Source: Pseudomonadota bacterium (GTDB lineage Bacteria; Desulfobacterota; Desulfobacteria; Desulfobacterales; Desulfosarcinaceae). Taken from it: a DNA stretch of 40,020 nt. The stretch spans positions 1 through 40,020 of the forward strand of contig JAEYRZ010000029.1 of assembly GCA_023435265.1 (NCBI GenBank), written 5' to 3'. Of this stretch, positions 15,928 through 25,319 are shown piece by piece. Position 1 is the first letter of the stretch. The number at the start of each line of letters is the position of its first letter. Under the pieces are notes generated by a model. It was not told where the DNA came from and did not search any database. It saw only the letters and a list, made by a program, of their open reading frames with translations. A program made the translations under genes and the position numbers.

Positions 15928-18147
15928 GTGAATTGCGATACGATGCACACGAATGCGGAACGTACGGTCCTGGACGAACATCGCAGCAAGCAGCTGCTTA
16001 AGCGCTACGGCATCCCGGTTGTGGAAGAAATTCCGGCCGCTGACTTGGAAGCGGCCGTAGACGCGGCGCGCACGCTCGGATTCCCCGTCGTACTTAAAGG
16101 CATGGGGCCGCGCCTGGCGCATAAAACCGAACGGGGCGCGGTGGCTCTGGATCTTGCCGATTCCCGCGCGGTGCGCCGCGCAGCGGCGCGCCTGCGCCGC
16201 AATCTCGGCGGCGACCTGGAATCGTTTCTGGTACAGCCGTACGTTCGCGGGCAGCGCGAACTGATGGCCGGCCTGATTCGGGATCCGATGTTCGGCCCGA
16301 CGGTCCTGTTCGGCGTGGGCGGCGTGCTCACCGAGGCACTGGACGATATCGTCCTGCGCCTTTTGCCGCTGAACGAGTCCGAGGCGGCGTCCATGCTCGA
16401 GGGTATCCGCGCCGCGCGGCTGCTGGCTCCTCTGCGCGGCGAGCCGGCGGTGGACCGCGCAGGCCTGGTACGCGTCCTCACCGGCCTGGCGCGGCTTGCC
16501 GAAAATGAACCGGGTATCTCCGAAATCGACATCAACCCGCTGCGCGTCACAACGTCGGGGGAGGTCCTGGCAGTGGACGCGCTGGTGGTGATGTCGCCGC
16601 AGAGGTCCATGGCCCGGCCGCCTGCAATTGCGCCCGAAACCGTCATGGCTTTTTTCAACCCGCGCAGCATCGCATTCATCGGCGCCTCCGCCCAAATGGG
16701 CAAATGGGGGCATATCCTGGTCACGAATACGGTGGGCGGCGGCTACGAAGGCGAAATCTTTCTCGTCAATCCCAAGGGCGGCCGGATCGGCACCCGCGAG
16801 GTCTACCGGCGTATTGCCGATCTGCCCGAGGCCGTCGATCTTGCGGTGGTCACCCTGCCGGCCGGCAAGGCCCTCGATGTGATCCCGCAACTGCAGGCCA
16901 AGCGCATCCGTCATGTCGTGCTGATCACTTCCGGTTTCACAGAAGCCGGCCCGGAGGGCCGGGCTCTCGAACAGCAGCTCGTCGCGGCGGCGCGCGAAGC
17001 CGGTATCGTCATCCTGGGGCCCAACACCATGGGCATCGCCAACCCGCATGCCCGCCTGTTTTGTACGGGCTCGACAATTTCGCCGCCGGCCGGCGGCACC
17101 TCCATGGCCGCCCAGTCGGGAAACATGGGAACGCAGCTTCTGGCCTTTGCCGAACAACACGATCTGGGCATCCGCTGCTTTGCGGGCAGCGGCAACGAGG
17201 CCATGCTGACCATCGAAGATTATCTGGAAGCGTTCGAGTCCGACCCCATGACGCGCACGATCATGCTCTATGTGGAAAGCGTCAAGAACGGCCGGCGCTT
17301 TTACGAAAGTGCGGCGCGCATCGGCCGCCGCAAGCCGATCATCCTGCTCAAGGGCGGCCGTACGGCGGCCGGCCTGCAGGCCGCCGCCAGCCACACCGGC
17401 GCATTGGCCTCGGATCAGCGCGTCTTCGATGCCATGTGCCGCCAGGCGGGCATCATCACCGCCGAACAACCGATGGCTCTTCTGGACCTGGCCGCCGCCT
17501 TCGCCTCCCTGCCCTTTCCCCAGGGACCGCGCGTGGCCATCATGACCTGGGGCGGCGGCTGGGGCGTGGTCACCGCCGACTTGTGCCAGCATTACGGCCT
17601 CGAGGTCCCACCGCTCGATCCTGAAATTGTTTCCGCCATCGATACGCTTTTGCCGCCCTACTGGAGCCGGGCCAACCCGATCGATCTGGTGGGCGAACAG
17701 GATCCTTCGATCCCGTTCAAAATCCTGGAGCGTTTGATGCAGTGGCCGGGATGCGATGCGGTGATCAATCTGGGCATTCTGGGGCGGCGTCAGTTTTTCG
17801 CCCGTCTCTCCGCCATGGTGGCCAAGGCCGATCCGAGTGTTTCCGAAGCCTACCTGGCCGATGTCGACCAGATGCTGCGGCGCTTCGAAGACGATTTGAT
17901 CCGGCAGGTCGCCCGTCTGATGACGCATTATCGAAAACCGATCGTGGGTGTGAGTCTGCTCAGCGGCGCCGAAAGCCGCACGATCCGCAGGGTTGCGGAC
18001 GCGGAATACCCGGCCGTTTTTTATGAGACGCCGGAACGGGCTGTGCGCGTCGTTGCCAAGATGGCGCGGTACCGGCGTTTCATCCAGCCTGAAGGGTGGG
18101 ATGTCAGCCGCAATCGGCCGGCGGGTTCGAGAAGCGTGTCGTTGTGA
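15928..18147 (+). CDS. ADP-forming acyl-CoA synthetase (acetate--CoA ligase type), beta-alpha fusion
   Basis: Interconverts an acyl-CoA, ADP and phosphate with the free acid, CoA and ATP through a phosphohistidine. The 739-residue protein is a fusion in beta-alpha order. Residues 10-230 are an ATP-grasp domain (FPVVLKGMGPRLAHKTERGAV, EIDINPLRV). Residues 240-335 are a CoA-binding Rossmann domain (NPRSIAFIGASAQMGKWG). Residues 340 onward are the succinyl-CoA-ligase-like part. The candidate phosphohistidine is His489 in ASHTGALASD. The start is the GTG at 15928, with AAGGAG (15914-15919) eight bases upstream; an ATG at 15943 is the alternative. The substrate cannot be told from sequence. With acs in the same window, the cell has both AMP- and ADP-forming routes to acyl-CoA. 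Confidence 0.92.
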   Translation: MNCDTMHTNAERTVLDEHRSKQLLKRYGIPVVEEIPAADLEAAVDAARTLGFPVVLKGMGPRLAHKTERGAVALDLADSRAVRRAAARLRRNLGGDLESFLVQPYVRGQRELMAGLIRDPMFGPTVLFGVGGVLTEALDDIVLRLLPLNESEAASMLEGIRAARLLAPLRGEPAVDRAGLVRVLTGLARLAENEPGISEIDINPLRVTTSGEVLAVDALVVMSPQRSMARPPAIAPETVMAFFNPRSIAFIGASAQMGKWGHILVTNTVGGGYEGEIFLVNPKGGRIGTREVYRRIADLPEAVDLAVVTLPAGKALDVIPQLQAKRIRHVVLITSGFTEAGPEGRALEQQLVAAAREAGIVILGPNTMGIANPHARLFCTGSTISPPAGGTSMAAQSGNMGTQLLAFAEQHDLGIRCFAGSGNEAMLTIEDYLEAFESDPMTRTIMLYVESVKNGRRFYESAARIGRRKPIILLKGGRTAAGLQAAASHTGALASDQRVFDAMCRQAGIITAEQPMALLDLAAAFASLPFPQGPRVAIMTWGGGWGVVTADLCQHYGLEVPPLDPEIVSAIDTLLPPYWSRANPIDLVGEQDPSIPFKILERLMQWPGCDAVINLGILGRRQFFARLSAMVAKADPSVSEAYLADVDQMLRRFEDDLIRQVARLMTHYRKPIVGVSLLSGAESRTIRRVADAEYPAVFYETPERAVRVVAKMARYRRFIQPEGWDVSRNRPAGSRSVSL

Positions 18148-18264
18148 TCCCGTGTTTTTTTTGCTATCTGCTGGATATCCTCGGAAAACAGGGATGGACC
18201 TCGAATCCGGGCGCAGTGACGATTTGCGGTGCATTCCATACTTGATCGAATCGAAACGGTGATC

Positions 18265-19407
18265 ATGGCTGAAGCGTGCCCGAATCCCGCCGATTTTTAC
18301 CGCCTGGTGGCCGGACCGGAAGGTTCGTTCGGTCTTCAGCTGCAGGGACGCATCGATCGGCATTGCGCCGGCGCGCTGCTCCGGGCGGTTGAATCCGAGT
18401 TCAAGTCGCGCCGGCCGCGCAGGGTGACCGTCGATCTGAACCGCATCACCTACTTCGACGATTTCGGCGCCCTGATTCTTTTCGAACTGCGCCGGTTCGC
18501 CGGGAACCGCGATATCGCCTTCACTGTCGCGCAGCCGCCGCCGCGGGTGGCCGAGACACTGCGCCTGACCCGCTTCGACAACCCGGAAGCATGTGCCCCC
18601 TCGATGCGCCAGCGCCGCTCCAATTTCATTCTGCGCCTCGGCGACGCGGCCGTCGCGCAACTTCACAACCTGCGCTACCTGGTATCCTTTCTCGGATCGG
18701 TGGCCCTCTGCTTCGGGCGCGTGATCGTGCACCCGCGGAGTCTGCGGCTTGGCGATACGATCCTGCTGATGCAGAAAACCGGTGTGGACGCACTGCCCAT
18801 CGTAGGCATGATCAGTTTCCTGCTGGGACTGATCATGGCTTTTGTTTCCAGCATGCAGCTCGAGCAATTCGGTGCCGGCATCTACGTGGCCTCGCTGGTC
18901 GCCCTGGCCATGGTATCGGAATTGGGCCCGATCATGACGGCCATTGTGGTTGCGGGACGTTCAGGCTCAGCGTTCGCCGCCGAAATCGGGACCATGCGCA
19001 TATCTGACGAGATAGACGCCCTGTTCACGATGGGGATTTCACCGACCCTGTTCCTGGCTGTTCCGCGCGTACTGGCGGCGATGGTGGTCGTACCGCTGCT
19101 GACCATTTTCTCCGATATTTTCGCCATCATAGGCGGGATGGTGATCAGCGTCACGCTTTTCGACCTGACGATTTCCACTTATCTGAACCAGACCATCAAG
19201 GCCTTGACGCTCTTCGAGCTCAATTGGGGCCTGATGAAGAGCGTCGTTTTCGCCGCCATTGTGGCCTGGATCGGCTGCCTGCGGGGATTTCAGGTGCGCG
19301 GCGGTGCCGCCGGGGTTGGAAATGCAGCGACCTCGGCCGTGGTGAGCGGGATCTTTCTCATCATCCTGTTCGATTCGATTTTTGCCGTGATCCGCAGTTA
19401 CTGGTAA
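18265..19407 (+). CDS. mlaE: MlaE-type ABC lipid-transport permease with N-terminal STAS domain
   Basis: Inner-membrane permease of an Mla-type phospholipid transporter. The 380-residue protein fuses an N-terminal STAS-like domain (about 15-105, comparable to separate MlaB) to the MlaE fold (about 130-380). The MlaE part has several membrane helices and the conserved VSELGPIMTAIVVAGRSGSAFAAEIGTMR segment. At the STAS position that is usually Ser/Thr (DSxG or DTxG) this protein has Asp66 (DDFG). ATG at 18265 is preferred over GTG at 18229 because it gives the family's usual N-terminus; no strong ribosome-binding site is seen for either. It heads a tight set with mlaF, mlaD and a lipoprotein gene. 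Confidence 0.93.
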   Translation: MAEACPNPADFYRLVAGPEGSFGLQLQGRIDRHCAGALLRAVESEFKSRRPRRVTVDLNRITYFDDFGALILFELRRFAGNRDIAFTVAQPPPRVAETLRLTRFDNPEACAPSMRQRRSNFILRLGDAAVAQLHNLRYLVSFLGSVALCFGRVIVHPRSLRLGDTILLMQKTGVDALPIVGMISFLLGLIMAFVSSMQLEQFGAGIYVASLVALAMVSELGPIMTAIVVAGRSGSAFAAEIGTMRISDEIDALFTMGISPTLFLAVPRVLAAMVVVPLLTIFSDIFAIIGGMVISVTLFDLTISTYLNQTIKALTLFELNWGLMKSVVFAAIVAWIGCLRGFQVRGGAAGVGNAATSAVVSGIFLIILFDSIFAVIRSYW

Positions 19408-19410
19408 CAT

Positions 19411-20193
19411 ATGCCGCAAATCCAGCCCATTATCGAAGTCCGCGATCTGACCGCCCGCTACGGCGAGTCGGTGATCCTTTCGTCCGTCAGTTTCGATATT
19501 CTGAGGGGCGAGATCCTGGCCATCATCGGCGGCAGCGGATGCGGCAAGACCACCTTGCTGCGCCATCTGGTCGGCCTGCGCGCGCCCTCCGGGGGGACGG
19601 TTCGCATCGACGGCCAGTTGATGACCGGCGACGACGAAGCGGCCTTCAACGACGCATTGCATAAAATCGGCGTCCTGTTCCAGGGCGGCGCGCTGTTCGG
19701 TTCGATGACCCTGGCCGAAAATGTCGCCCTCCCGATTCAGGAATATACAGACCTGCCACCGTCCGCCGTATCGACACTGGTGCACATGAAGCTGTGCAGC
19801 GTCGATCTTGCCGGGTATGAAGGCCACCTGCCTTCGGAACTGAGCGGCGGCATGATCAAGCGGGCGGCCCTGGCCCGCGCCCTGGCGCTCAATCCCGAGA
19901 TCCTCTTCCTGGACGAACCGACGGCCGGACTCGATCCGGTCACCTCCGCGGAGATCGAAGACCTGATTCTGCGGCTCAATCACAATCTGGGTACAACCCT
20001 GGTGATCATCACCCATTCGCTCAACATCATCTTCAAGGTCGCCCATCGCGTGATCATGCTGGACCGTTCGGCAAAAGGAATCATTGCCGAGGGCGATCCG
20101 CGGGAGCTCGGGGCCAACAGCCCCAATCCCGTCGTGCGGCAATTCTTCAACCGGCAGACAAAGGCATCCGAACGGCTCTCATGGCATCATTGA
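19411..20193 (+). CDS. mlaF: MlaF-type ABC lipid-transport ATPase
   Basis: Cytoplasmic ATPase driving the Mla-type phospholipid transporter. The 260-residue protein has Walker A GGSGCGKTT (40-48), a Q-loop in VLFQGGALFGSMT, signature LSGGM (near residue 147), Walker B ILFLDEPTAGLD and the switch histidine in IITHS. Spacing to mlaE is 3 bp, and its last 13 bp overlap mlaD, so all three are probably translated together. Confidence 0.96.
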   Translation: MPQIQPIIEVRDLTARYGESVILSSVSFDILRGEILAIIGGSGCGKTTLLRHLVGLRAPSGGTVRIDGQLMTGDDEAAFNDALHKIGVLFQGGALFGSMTLAENVALPIQEYTDLPPSAVSTLVHMKLCSVDLAGYEGHLPSELSGGMIKRAALARALALNPEILFLDEPTAGLDPVTSAEIEDLILRLNHNLGTTLVIITHSLNIIFKVAHRVIMLDRSAKGIIAEGDPRELGANSPNPVVRQFFNRQTKASERLSWHH

Positions 20194-21188
20194 AGACCAA
20201 ATTCAGCGTGGGACTTTTCCTGATGATCGGCATCGTGGCGATCATCGCCGGGGTGGTCTGGCTGGGGATGTCCAATTACCTGGACCGGGGCCGTTTTTAC
20301 GTCTCCTATTTCGACGAATCGGTTCAGGGGCTGGACAGGGATTCGCCGGTCAAATACCGCGGTGTGGCGGTAGGACGGGTGCATGCCATCAACGTGGCCC
20401 CGGACGAACGCCTGATCGAAGTCGTCATGCAGATCGATCCCGAACTGGAACCGCAAAAGGCGACCGACGATGTGGTGGCGCAACTGAAATCGGTGGGGAT
20501 CACGGGACTGATGTTCATCGAACTCGAACGGCGCGGAGCCGGGGAGCGCGATGTTTCCCCGGAAATCGGGTTCAAGCCGCCCCACCCCGTCATACCGACC
20601 CGCCCTTCCGAAATCTCTAAGATCTTCAAAGGTATAGAAGACATATTCACCTTGTTCAGATCGCTCGACGCCGCCATCTCGACACACTTGACCGGAGTGC
20701 TGCAGAAAATCGACAGCGCGCTCGACGAAGCTCAGCTGGCGCAGCTCATGCGGGATATGCGCAAGAGTCTCCAAAGCCTGCAGGCGCTGATCAACAGCGA
20801 CAAGGCCGAACGCCTGCTCGCTTCGCTGAACGAGGCTTCGCAGAATTTCAACCGCATGACGGTCAACGCGGACAGCGGCATCAGCGAAATCCGCAGCACC
20901 GTGGGCAACCTGGATCGTACGATCGACAGCGCTGGCAACAGCATCGAATCGATCGCGGCCGATTTACAGGCCTCCGCAGCCCAGATCAAGGCGGCCACGC
21001 AAGCGGCCGCCAGCCTGCTGGAGAACAGCGACATGAAGGTGGACACCTTGCAGCGCCAGACGCTGATCACCTTGCAGCGCCTGGAACAGGCCGGACAGTC
21101 CCTCAACCGTTTGCTGGATCGTATTGCCAACCAGCCTTCGCAGCTTATTTTCAGCGCACCGGGCCGGGACAAGCCGGCGGCGCCCTGA
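20181..21188 (+). CDS. mlaD: MlaD-type MCE-domain protein
   Basis: Periplasmic lipid-carrying subunit anchored in the inner membrane. The 335-residue protein has one N-terminal membrane helix (about 9-29), a single MCE domain (about 38-120, FDESVQGLDRDSPVKYRGVAVGRV and LKSVGITGLMFIEL), then a long helical/coiled-coil tail (about 150-320) that is rich in Ala, Gln and Ser. The tail is much longer than in E. coli MlaD and is more like the needle-forming extensions of other MCE proteins. It overlaps mlaF by 13 bp. Confidence 0.94.
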   Translation: MASLKTKFSVGLFLMIGIVAIIAGVVWLGMSNYLDRGRFYVSYFDESVQGLDRDSPVKYRGVAVGRVHAINVAPDERLIEVVMQIDPELEPQKATDDVVAQLKSVGITGLMFIELERRGAGERDVSPEIGFKPPHPVIPTRPSEISKIFKGIEDIFTLFRSLDAAISTHLTGVLQKIDSALDEAQLAQLMRDMRKSLQSLQALINSDKAERLLASLNEASQNFNRMTVNADSGISEIRSTVGNLDRTIDSAGNSIESIAADLQASAAQIKAATQAAASLLENSDMKVDTLQRQTLITLQRLEQAGQSLNRLLDRIANQPSQLIFSAPGRDKPAAP

Positions 21189-21238
21189 AGGAGGATCGGT
21201 TCCACGGGAATCGGCCTGACGAAGAGAAAGCAGATGCG

Positions 21239-21874
21239 ATGAACCTTCATCCATACCACCGTCATGCTGCACTGGTGGTCCTGGCCCTGCTTCTGGCCTC
21301 CTGCACGGGAACATCGGCGCCGGCCCGGGACACTTACTATTACACCCTGAACTATACTCCCCCGGCACCGGCGGCCGGCGCGGAGCCCCTCCCGGTCGTC
21401 CTGCGGGTGGATCGTTTCAGCAGCGCGCCGCCGTTCAATACGCAGGCCATCATTTACGCGGATAACGATTTGTACCGCAATGCCTACGCGCGCCATCAAT
21501 GGATCGCCCCTCCGGCGGAGCTGCTGGCCCACCTGCTGGTCCGCGATTTACAGCATACCGGGATGCTGCAGGCCGTGCTGCCGCCCGATTCATTCAATGC
21601 GCCGACGCATATAGTCAACGGCTGGGTGGAAGAAATTCTGGAGATGGACCGGCCCGACGGCTGGCTGGCATCGCTGCGCCTTTCGATTACGCTGCTGGCC
21701 GCGCGCGAACCGGACCCCAGCCGGCGCATCCTTTCCCAGAAAACCTACGCCGCCGCCATACCGGTCGCACAGCGCACGCCGGCGGGCCTGGCGGCGGCCA
21801 TGAGCGCCGCCGCGGCTCAGGTATCGGCGCAGATCGTCCGGGATATCGATCGGCAACTGCGTCGTCCCACATGA
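21239..21874 (+). CDS. ABC-transport auxiliary lipoprotein (PqiC/DUF330-like)
   Basis: A 211-residue lipoprotein with a signal peptide and lipobox LLASC (Cys22 would be lipidated). The mature part begins with the YYTLNY motif typical of the ABC-type transport auxiliary component family, to which PqiC belongs. It then has RVDRFSSAPPFNTQAIIY and an Ala-rich C-terminal helix. It is probably an outer-membrane-facing partner of the mlaEFD products, passing lipid across the periplasm. It starts 50 bp after mlaD. No MlaA- or MlaC-like gene is visible, so this lipoprotein may replace them. Confidence 0.85.
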   Translation: MNLHPYHRHAALVVLALLLASCTGTSAPARDTYYYTLNYTPPAPAAGAEPLPVVLRVDRFSSAPPFNTQAIIYADNDLYRNAYARHQWIAPPAELLAHLLVRDLQHTGMLQAVLPPDSFNAPTHIVNGWVEEILEMDRPDGWLASLRLSITLLAAREPDPSRRILSQKTYAAAIPVAQRTPAGLAAAMSAAAAQVSAQIVRDIDRQLRRPT

Positions 21875-21903
21875 CAGGGACGCATTTGAAGAGGAGCAGC
21901 CTG

Positions 21904-23532
21904 ATGGACCCCATTCGGATCGATCAAACCAAAGCCTATCAACGCCTGCGGGATCAGGCGGCCGTCATGCAGCGGCTCGAGCGCCATCTTGCCGAACTGC
22001 TCGCAGACCCTGAACGCCTGGCGCACTTTTCACGCCGGGGGGCCGGCCTCTGGTTCGATTTCAGCCGGCAGCGCCTCGACCGCACGACCCTCGACACGCT
22101 GCTGGACGCCGCGGCCGAGCTGAAGGTAATGGACCAGTTCGATCGGATGTGTGCCGGTGCAAAGATCAACACCACCGAAGGACGCGCCGTGCTGCACACC
22201 GCGGCCCGCGATTTCTCCGCAAAGGCGATCGTCACCGATGGAACGGACATCATGCCTGAAGTCCGCCGCGTACGGGAAGAAATCCGCGAATTCAGCGGCC
22301 GGGTGCACCGTGGGGAGATTACCGGAAGCACAGGCAAAGCATTCCGCCACGTGGTGGTGATCGGCATCGGGGGCTCCTACCTTGGGCCGGAATTCGTATC
22401 CACCACCCTGGCCGCCTATGCGGACAAGCAGATCCGCCTGCACTACCTGGCGAACGTCGACATCAACGACTTCGGCGCCGTGGCCGCCGCCATCGACCCG
22501 GAAACCACCTTGTGGGTAATCATCTCCAAGAGCTACACGACCGCCGAAACGACCGCCAATACCGTTCAGGCGGAAACCCTCATGCGCGCCAGGGGCCTCG
22601 ACCCGGCCCGCCACATCGTCACGGTGACGGCCAAGGGCAGCCCCGGCGACGATCCGTCCCGTCCGGTGCTGGGCACGTTTCACATGTTCGACTTCATCGG
22701 CGGCCGGTACAGCGTCACCTCCGCGGTGGGCGGCGTGCCCCTGAGCCTCTACCTGGGCTACGACCGTTTTGAAGCCTTCCTGAAAGGCGCCGCCGAGATG
22801 GATGCGCATGCCCGCACCGCTCCGGCATCCGACAACCTGCCCCTGCTGGCCGCCTTGATCGCGGTATGGAACACCACTTTTCTCGGCTATCAGCAGCAGG
22901 CGGTGATACCCTACGCCGCACCGCTCGCCAAACTGGCCCCGCATATCCAGCAACTCAATATGGAAAGCAACGGCAAGGCCGTGGACCGGCAAGGGCGGTT
23001 TCTCGACGAACCGGCCGGCATGGTGATCTTCGGTGAACCGGGGACCAACGCGCAGCATTCCTTTTTTCAACTGGCCCATCAGGGCCGTCCTTTCCCCATC
23101 GACCTGATCGGTGTGCTGCACCCCCAGTACACCGATCACGACGCCCGCTCAAAGGGGGTCACCAATCATCAGGAGCTGTGGGCCAATCTGCTGGCCCAGG
23201 CCCAAGCGCTGGCCATCGGCAAACCCGACCCGCAGGACCCTGCGCGCCATTTCAGCGGCAACCGCCCCTCCTCGACATTGGTCCTGGAAGCCCTCGATCC
23301 GGTCAATGCCGGGCGCCTTCTCAGCTTTTACGAAGCACGTACGGTGTACGAGGGATTTTTGTGGGGCATCAACTCGTTCGATCAGTTCGGGGTCGAACTG
23401 GGCAAAACCATGGCCTCCGGATTGCGCAGGCAGATGGCGGCGCGCAATGCCGACCCCGGTCACGCCTGGGAAATCGCGGACCCGATCGCCAGGCGCTATT
23501 TGGAAATGCTTTTTACCGGCAAGATCAGCTGA
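21904..23532 (+). CDS. pgi: Glucose-6-phosphate isomerase
   Basis: Interconverts glucose-6-phosphate and fructose-6-phosphate in glycolysis and gluconeogenesis. The 542-residue protein has the family length and signatures: GIGGSYLGPEF, SKSYTTAETTANT (phosphate binding), SVTSAVGGVPLSL, NMESNGK and GEPGTNAQHSFFQLAHQG with the catalytic His/Glu region. The ATG at 21904 has AGGAG seven bases upstream; the frame is open back to 21499 but that overlaps the lipoprotein gene. It follows the lipoprotein by 29 bp and probably shares its transcript. Its last 8 bp overlap the convergent recD gene. Confidence 0.97.
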   Translation: MDPIRIDQTKAYQRLRDQAAVMQRLERHLAELLADPERLAHFSRRGAGLWFDFSRQRLDRTTLDTLLDAAAELKVMDQFDRMCAGAKINTTEGRAVLHTAARDFSAKAIVTDGTDIMPEVRRVREEIREFSGRVHRGEITGSTGKAFRHVVVIGIGGSYLGPEFVSTTLAAYADKQIRLHYLANVDINDFGAVAAAIDPETTLWVIISKSYTTAETTANTVQAETLMRARGLDPARHIVTVTAKGSPGDDPSRPVLGTFHMFDFIGGRYSVTSAVGGVPLSLYLGYDRFEAFLKGAAEMDAHARTAPASDNLPLLAALIAVWNTTFLGYQQQAVIPYAAPLAKLAPHIQQLNMESNGKAVDRQGRFLDEPAGMVIFGEPGTNAQHSFFQLAHQGRPFPIDLIGVLHPQYTDHDARSKGVTNHQELWANLLAQAQALAIGKPDPQDPARHFSGNRPSSTLVLEALDPVNAGRLLSFYEARTVYEGFLWGINSFDQFGVELGKTMASGLRRQMAARNADPGHAWEIADPIARRYLEMLFTGKIS

Positions 23533-25315
23533 GTGCGTTCGACGCCAGCGCTTCCCGCAAACCCGAAGCGCGTTCGCTGCGGCGTTCGACGGCCGCTTCC
23601 AGCACGTGCGGACCGCCCACGATCAGCACCGAACGCCGCGCACGGGTGACGGCGGTGTAAAGCAATTCGCGGGTCAACAGCGGCATATCGCGCTCCGGCA
23701 GCAGCAGCAAAACCCGTTCGAATTCCGATCCCTGGCTTTTGTGAACGGTCATTGCATAAACCGTCTCGTGGGCTGGAAGCTCATGCGGCCCCAGGTACCG
23801 GACGCCTCCCTGCGGGGATTCGAAGGCGACTTCCACGTGCGTTCCCGGTCGCTCCCGCGCGGGTACGGCGATTCCGGTGTCACCGTTGAAAAGCCGGTGA
23901 AAGTAATCGTTGCGGGTAATCATGACCGGCCGGCCGGCATACCAGTCGGCCGCACCCGGAAGGGGTGAAATCAGGCCGCGCCGCCGCATCAAATCCCGGG
24001 CCCATGCATTCAGGGCCTGGACGCCCCAGGGGCCGTGCCGGACAACCGAAAGGATCCTGAACGCGCCGAGCCGATTCAGAGCCGTATCCGGGTCGCTTTG
24101 CCTTGCCAGCGGTCCGTAGGCCTCGAGAACTTCAGACTCCAGCAGGGGTGCCGCTTCGCTGAATGCCGTACATGGCATGAAGCCGATCTCGCCGGTACGG
24201 TCCCTGCGCAGCACCTCCAGCACGCGCGATGCCTCACCGCTGTTGATCGCCCGGCTCAAGGCACCGATCCCGCCCTCGCTGCTGAAGCGGTAGCTCTTGC
24301 GCAGCAAGGCGACCGGCGCCGCGGATTGGTGTGCCGGGACGCGTGCCGCGTCCGTCGCATTTTCAGCCGTCAAACCGCGGCAGATATCGCCCAATACCGC
24401 TCCGGCTTCGACCGATGCCAGCTGATCCTTATCGCCCGTGAGGATGATATGCGCCCGCTCGGGCACGGCGCGGAACAGTTTGACGATCAATGCCAGATCG
24501 AGCATGGAGGCCTCGTCCACGATGACCACCTCGGCCGGCAAGGGGTGCGCGGCGTCGTAGCGGGGTGTTGCGCTACGCGGTCCGATGCCCAGTAAGCGAT
24601 GGACGGTTTCGGCCTGGGCCGGCGGGACAAGGCGAGGATCGCCGGCTGCCAGTTCCGCGACCATGGCCTGCAGGCTTTCCTGCAGGCGGGCGGCGGCTTT
24701 GCCTGTCGGCGCGGCGATTCTGATGCGCATGCTGCGCGCCTGCGCAAGGTTGGTCAACAGGACGATGATTTTGGCCAGGGTGAATGTTTTTCCGGTTCCG
24801 GGACCGCCTGAAATCACGCAGAAGGGCCGCATCAGAACCAGCCGCGCCGCCGCCTCCTGTTCCGGCGCATTGGGGAAAAGGCGCGCGAGTGCCGCCTCAC
24901 GTTGCTGCGGGTCGATGGCAAGACCGGAGTCGGCCCGGCGCCGCCGCTGCAGTCCTTCGGCCAGTTCGCTTTCGTACTGCCAGAAGCGGTGCAGATAGAG
25001 CCTTGATTTGTGCAGGATCAAAGGCTTGAAGTCACCCGGCTGCCCCACCACCGGAGATCCTGCAAGACGCTCGCGCCACTGTGTTCCGTTCAGGCCGATA
25101 TTCAGGGCCTCGCTCCCGTTGCGCGCCGGTATTCCTTCATCGGCGGTCTGTGCCAGGTCGAGGCAGACGTGGCCCTCACCGGACGCCCGGCTGACCAGTG
25201 CTGCGGCCAGTGAAACCCACGGATCGTCCCTTCCGCTCAGGCGCCCGATCAAACGCCCGAAAGTCAGCGCAACATAGTCAATATATCCATCATGAAATAA
25301 GTTATTTAAATACAT
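23525..25315 (-). CDS. recD: Exodeoxyribonuclease V alpha subunit (RecD)
   Basis: 5'-3' helicase subunit of the RecBCD recombination/repair nuclease. The 596-residue SF1B helicase shows Walker A SGGPGTGKT (around 170-178), Walker B VDEASMLDLAL, LTGDKDQLASVEAG, AMTVHKSQGSEFE and TAVTRARRSVLIVG. The ATG at 25315 is chosen, 4 bp after the recB stop codon; a TTG at 25339 is in frame but overlaps recB. It is coupled to recB. Convergent pgi overlaps its 3' end by 8 bp, leaving no room for a terminator. Confidence 0.95.
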   Translation of the reverse strand: MYLNNLFHDGYIDYVALTFGRLIGRLSGRDDPWVSLAAALVSRASGEGHVCLDLAQTADEGIPARNGSEALNIGLNGTQWRERLAGSPVVGQPGDFKPLILHKSRLYLHRFWQYESELAEGLQRRRRADSGLAIDPQQREAALARLFPNAPEQEAAARLVLMRPFCVISGGPGTGKTFTLAKIIVLLTNLAQARSMRIRIAAPTGKAAARLQESLQAMVAELAAGDPRLVPPAQAETVHRLLGIGPRSATPRYDAAHPLPAEVVIVDEASMLDLALIVKLFRAVPERAHIILTGDKDQLASVEAGAVLGDICRGLTAENATDAARVPAHQSAAPVALLRKSYRFSSEGGIGALSRAINSGEASRVLEVLRRDRTGEIGFMPCTAFSEAAPLLESEVLEAYGPLARQSDPDTALNRLGAFRILSVVRHGPWGVQALNAWARDLMRRRGLISPLPGAADWYAGRPVMITRNDYFHRLFNGDTGIAVPARERPGTHVEVAFESPQGGVRYLGPHELPAHETVYAMTVHKSQGSEFERVLLLLPERDMPLLTRELLYTAVTRARRSVLIVGGPHVLEAAVERRSERASGLREALASNALS

Positions 25316-25319
25316 AATC

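Noticed and set aside
15802..18867. A 1021-codon open frame on the minus strand, opposite the acyl-CoA synthetase and mlaE genes
   Set aside because: Its translation is His/Arg/Gln/Asp-rich with no recognisable domain, while the plus strand encodes two clear conserved proteins. Such long antisense frames are common opposite GC-rich genes.
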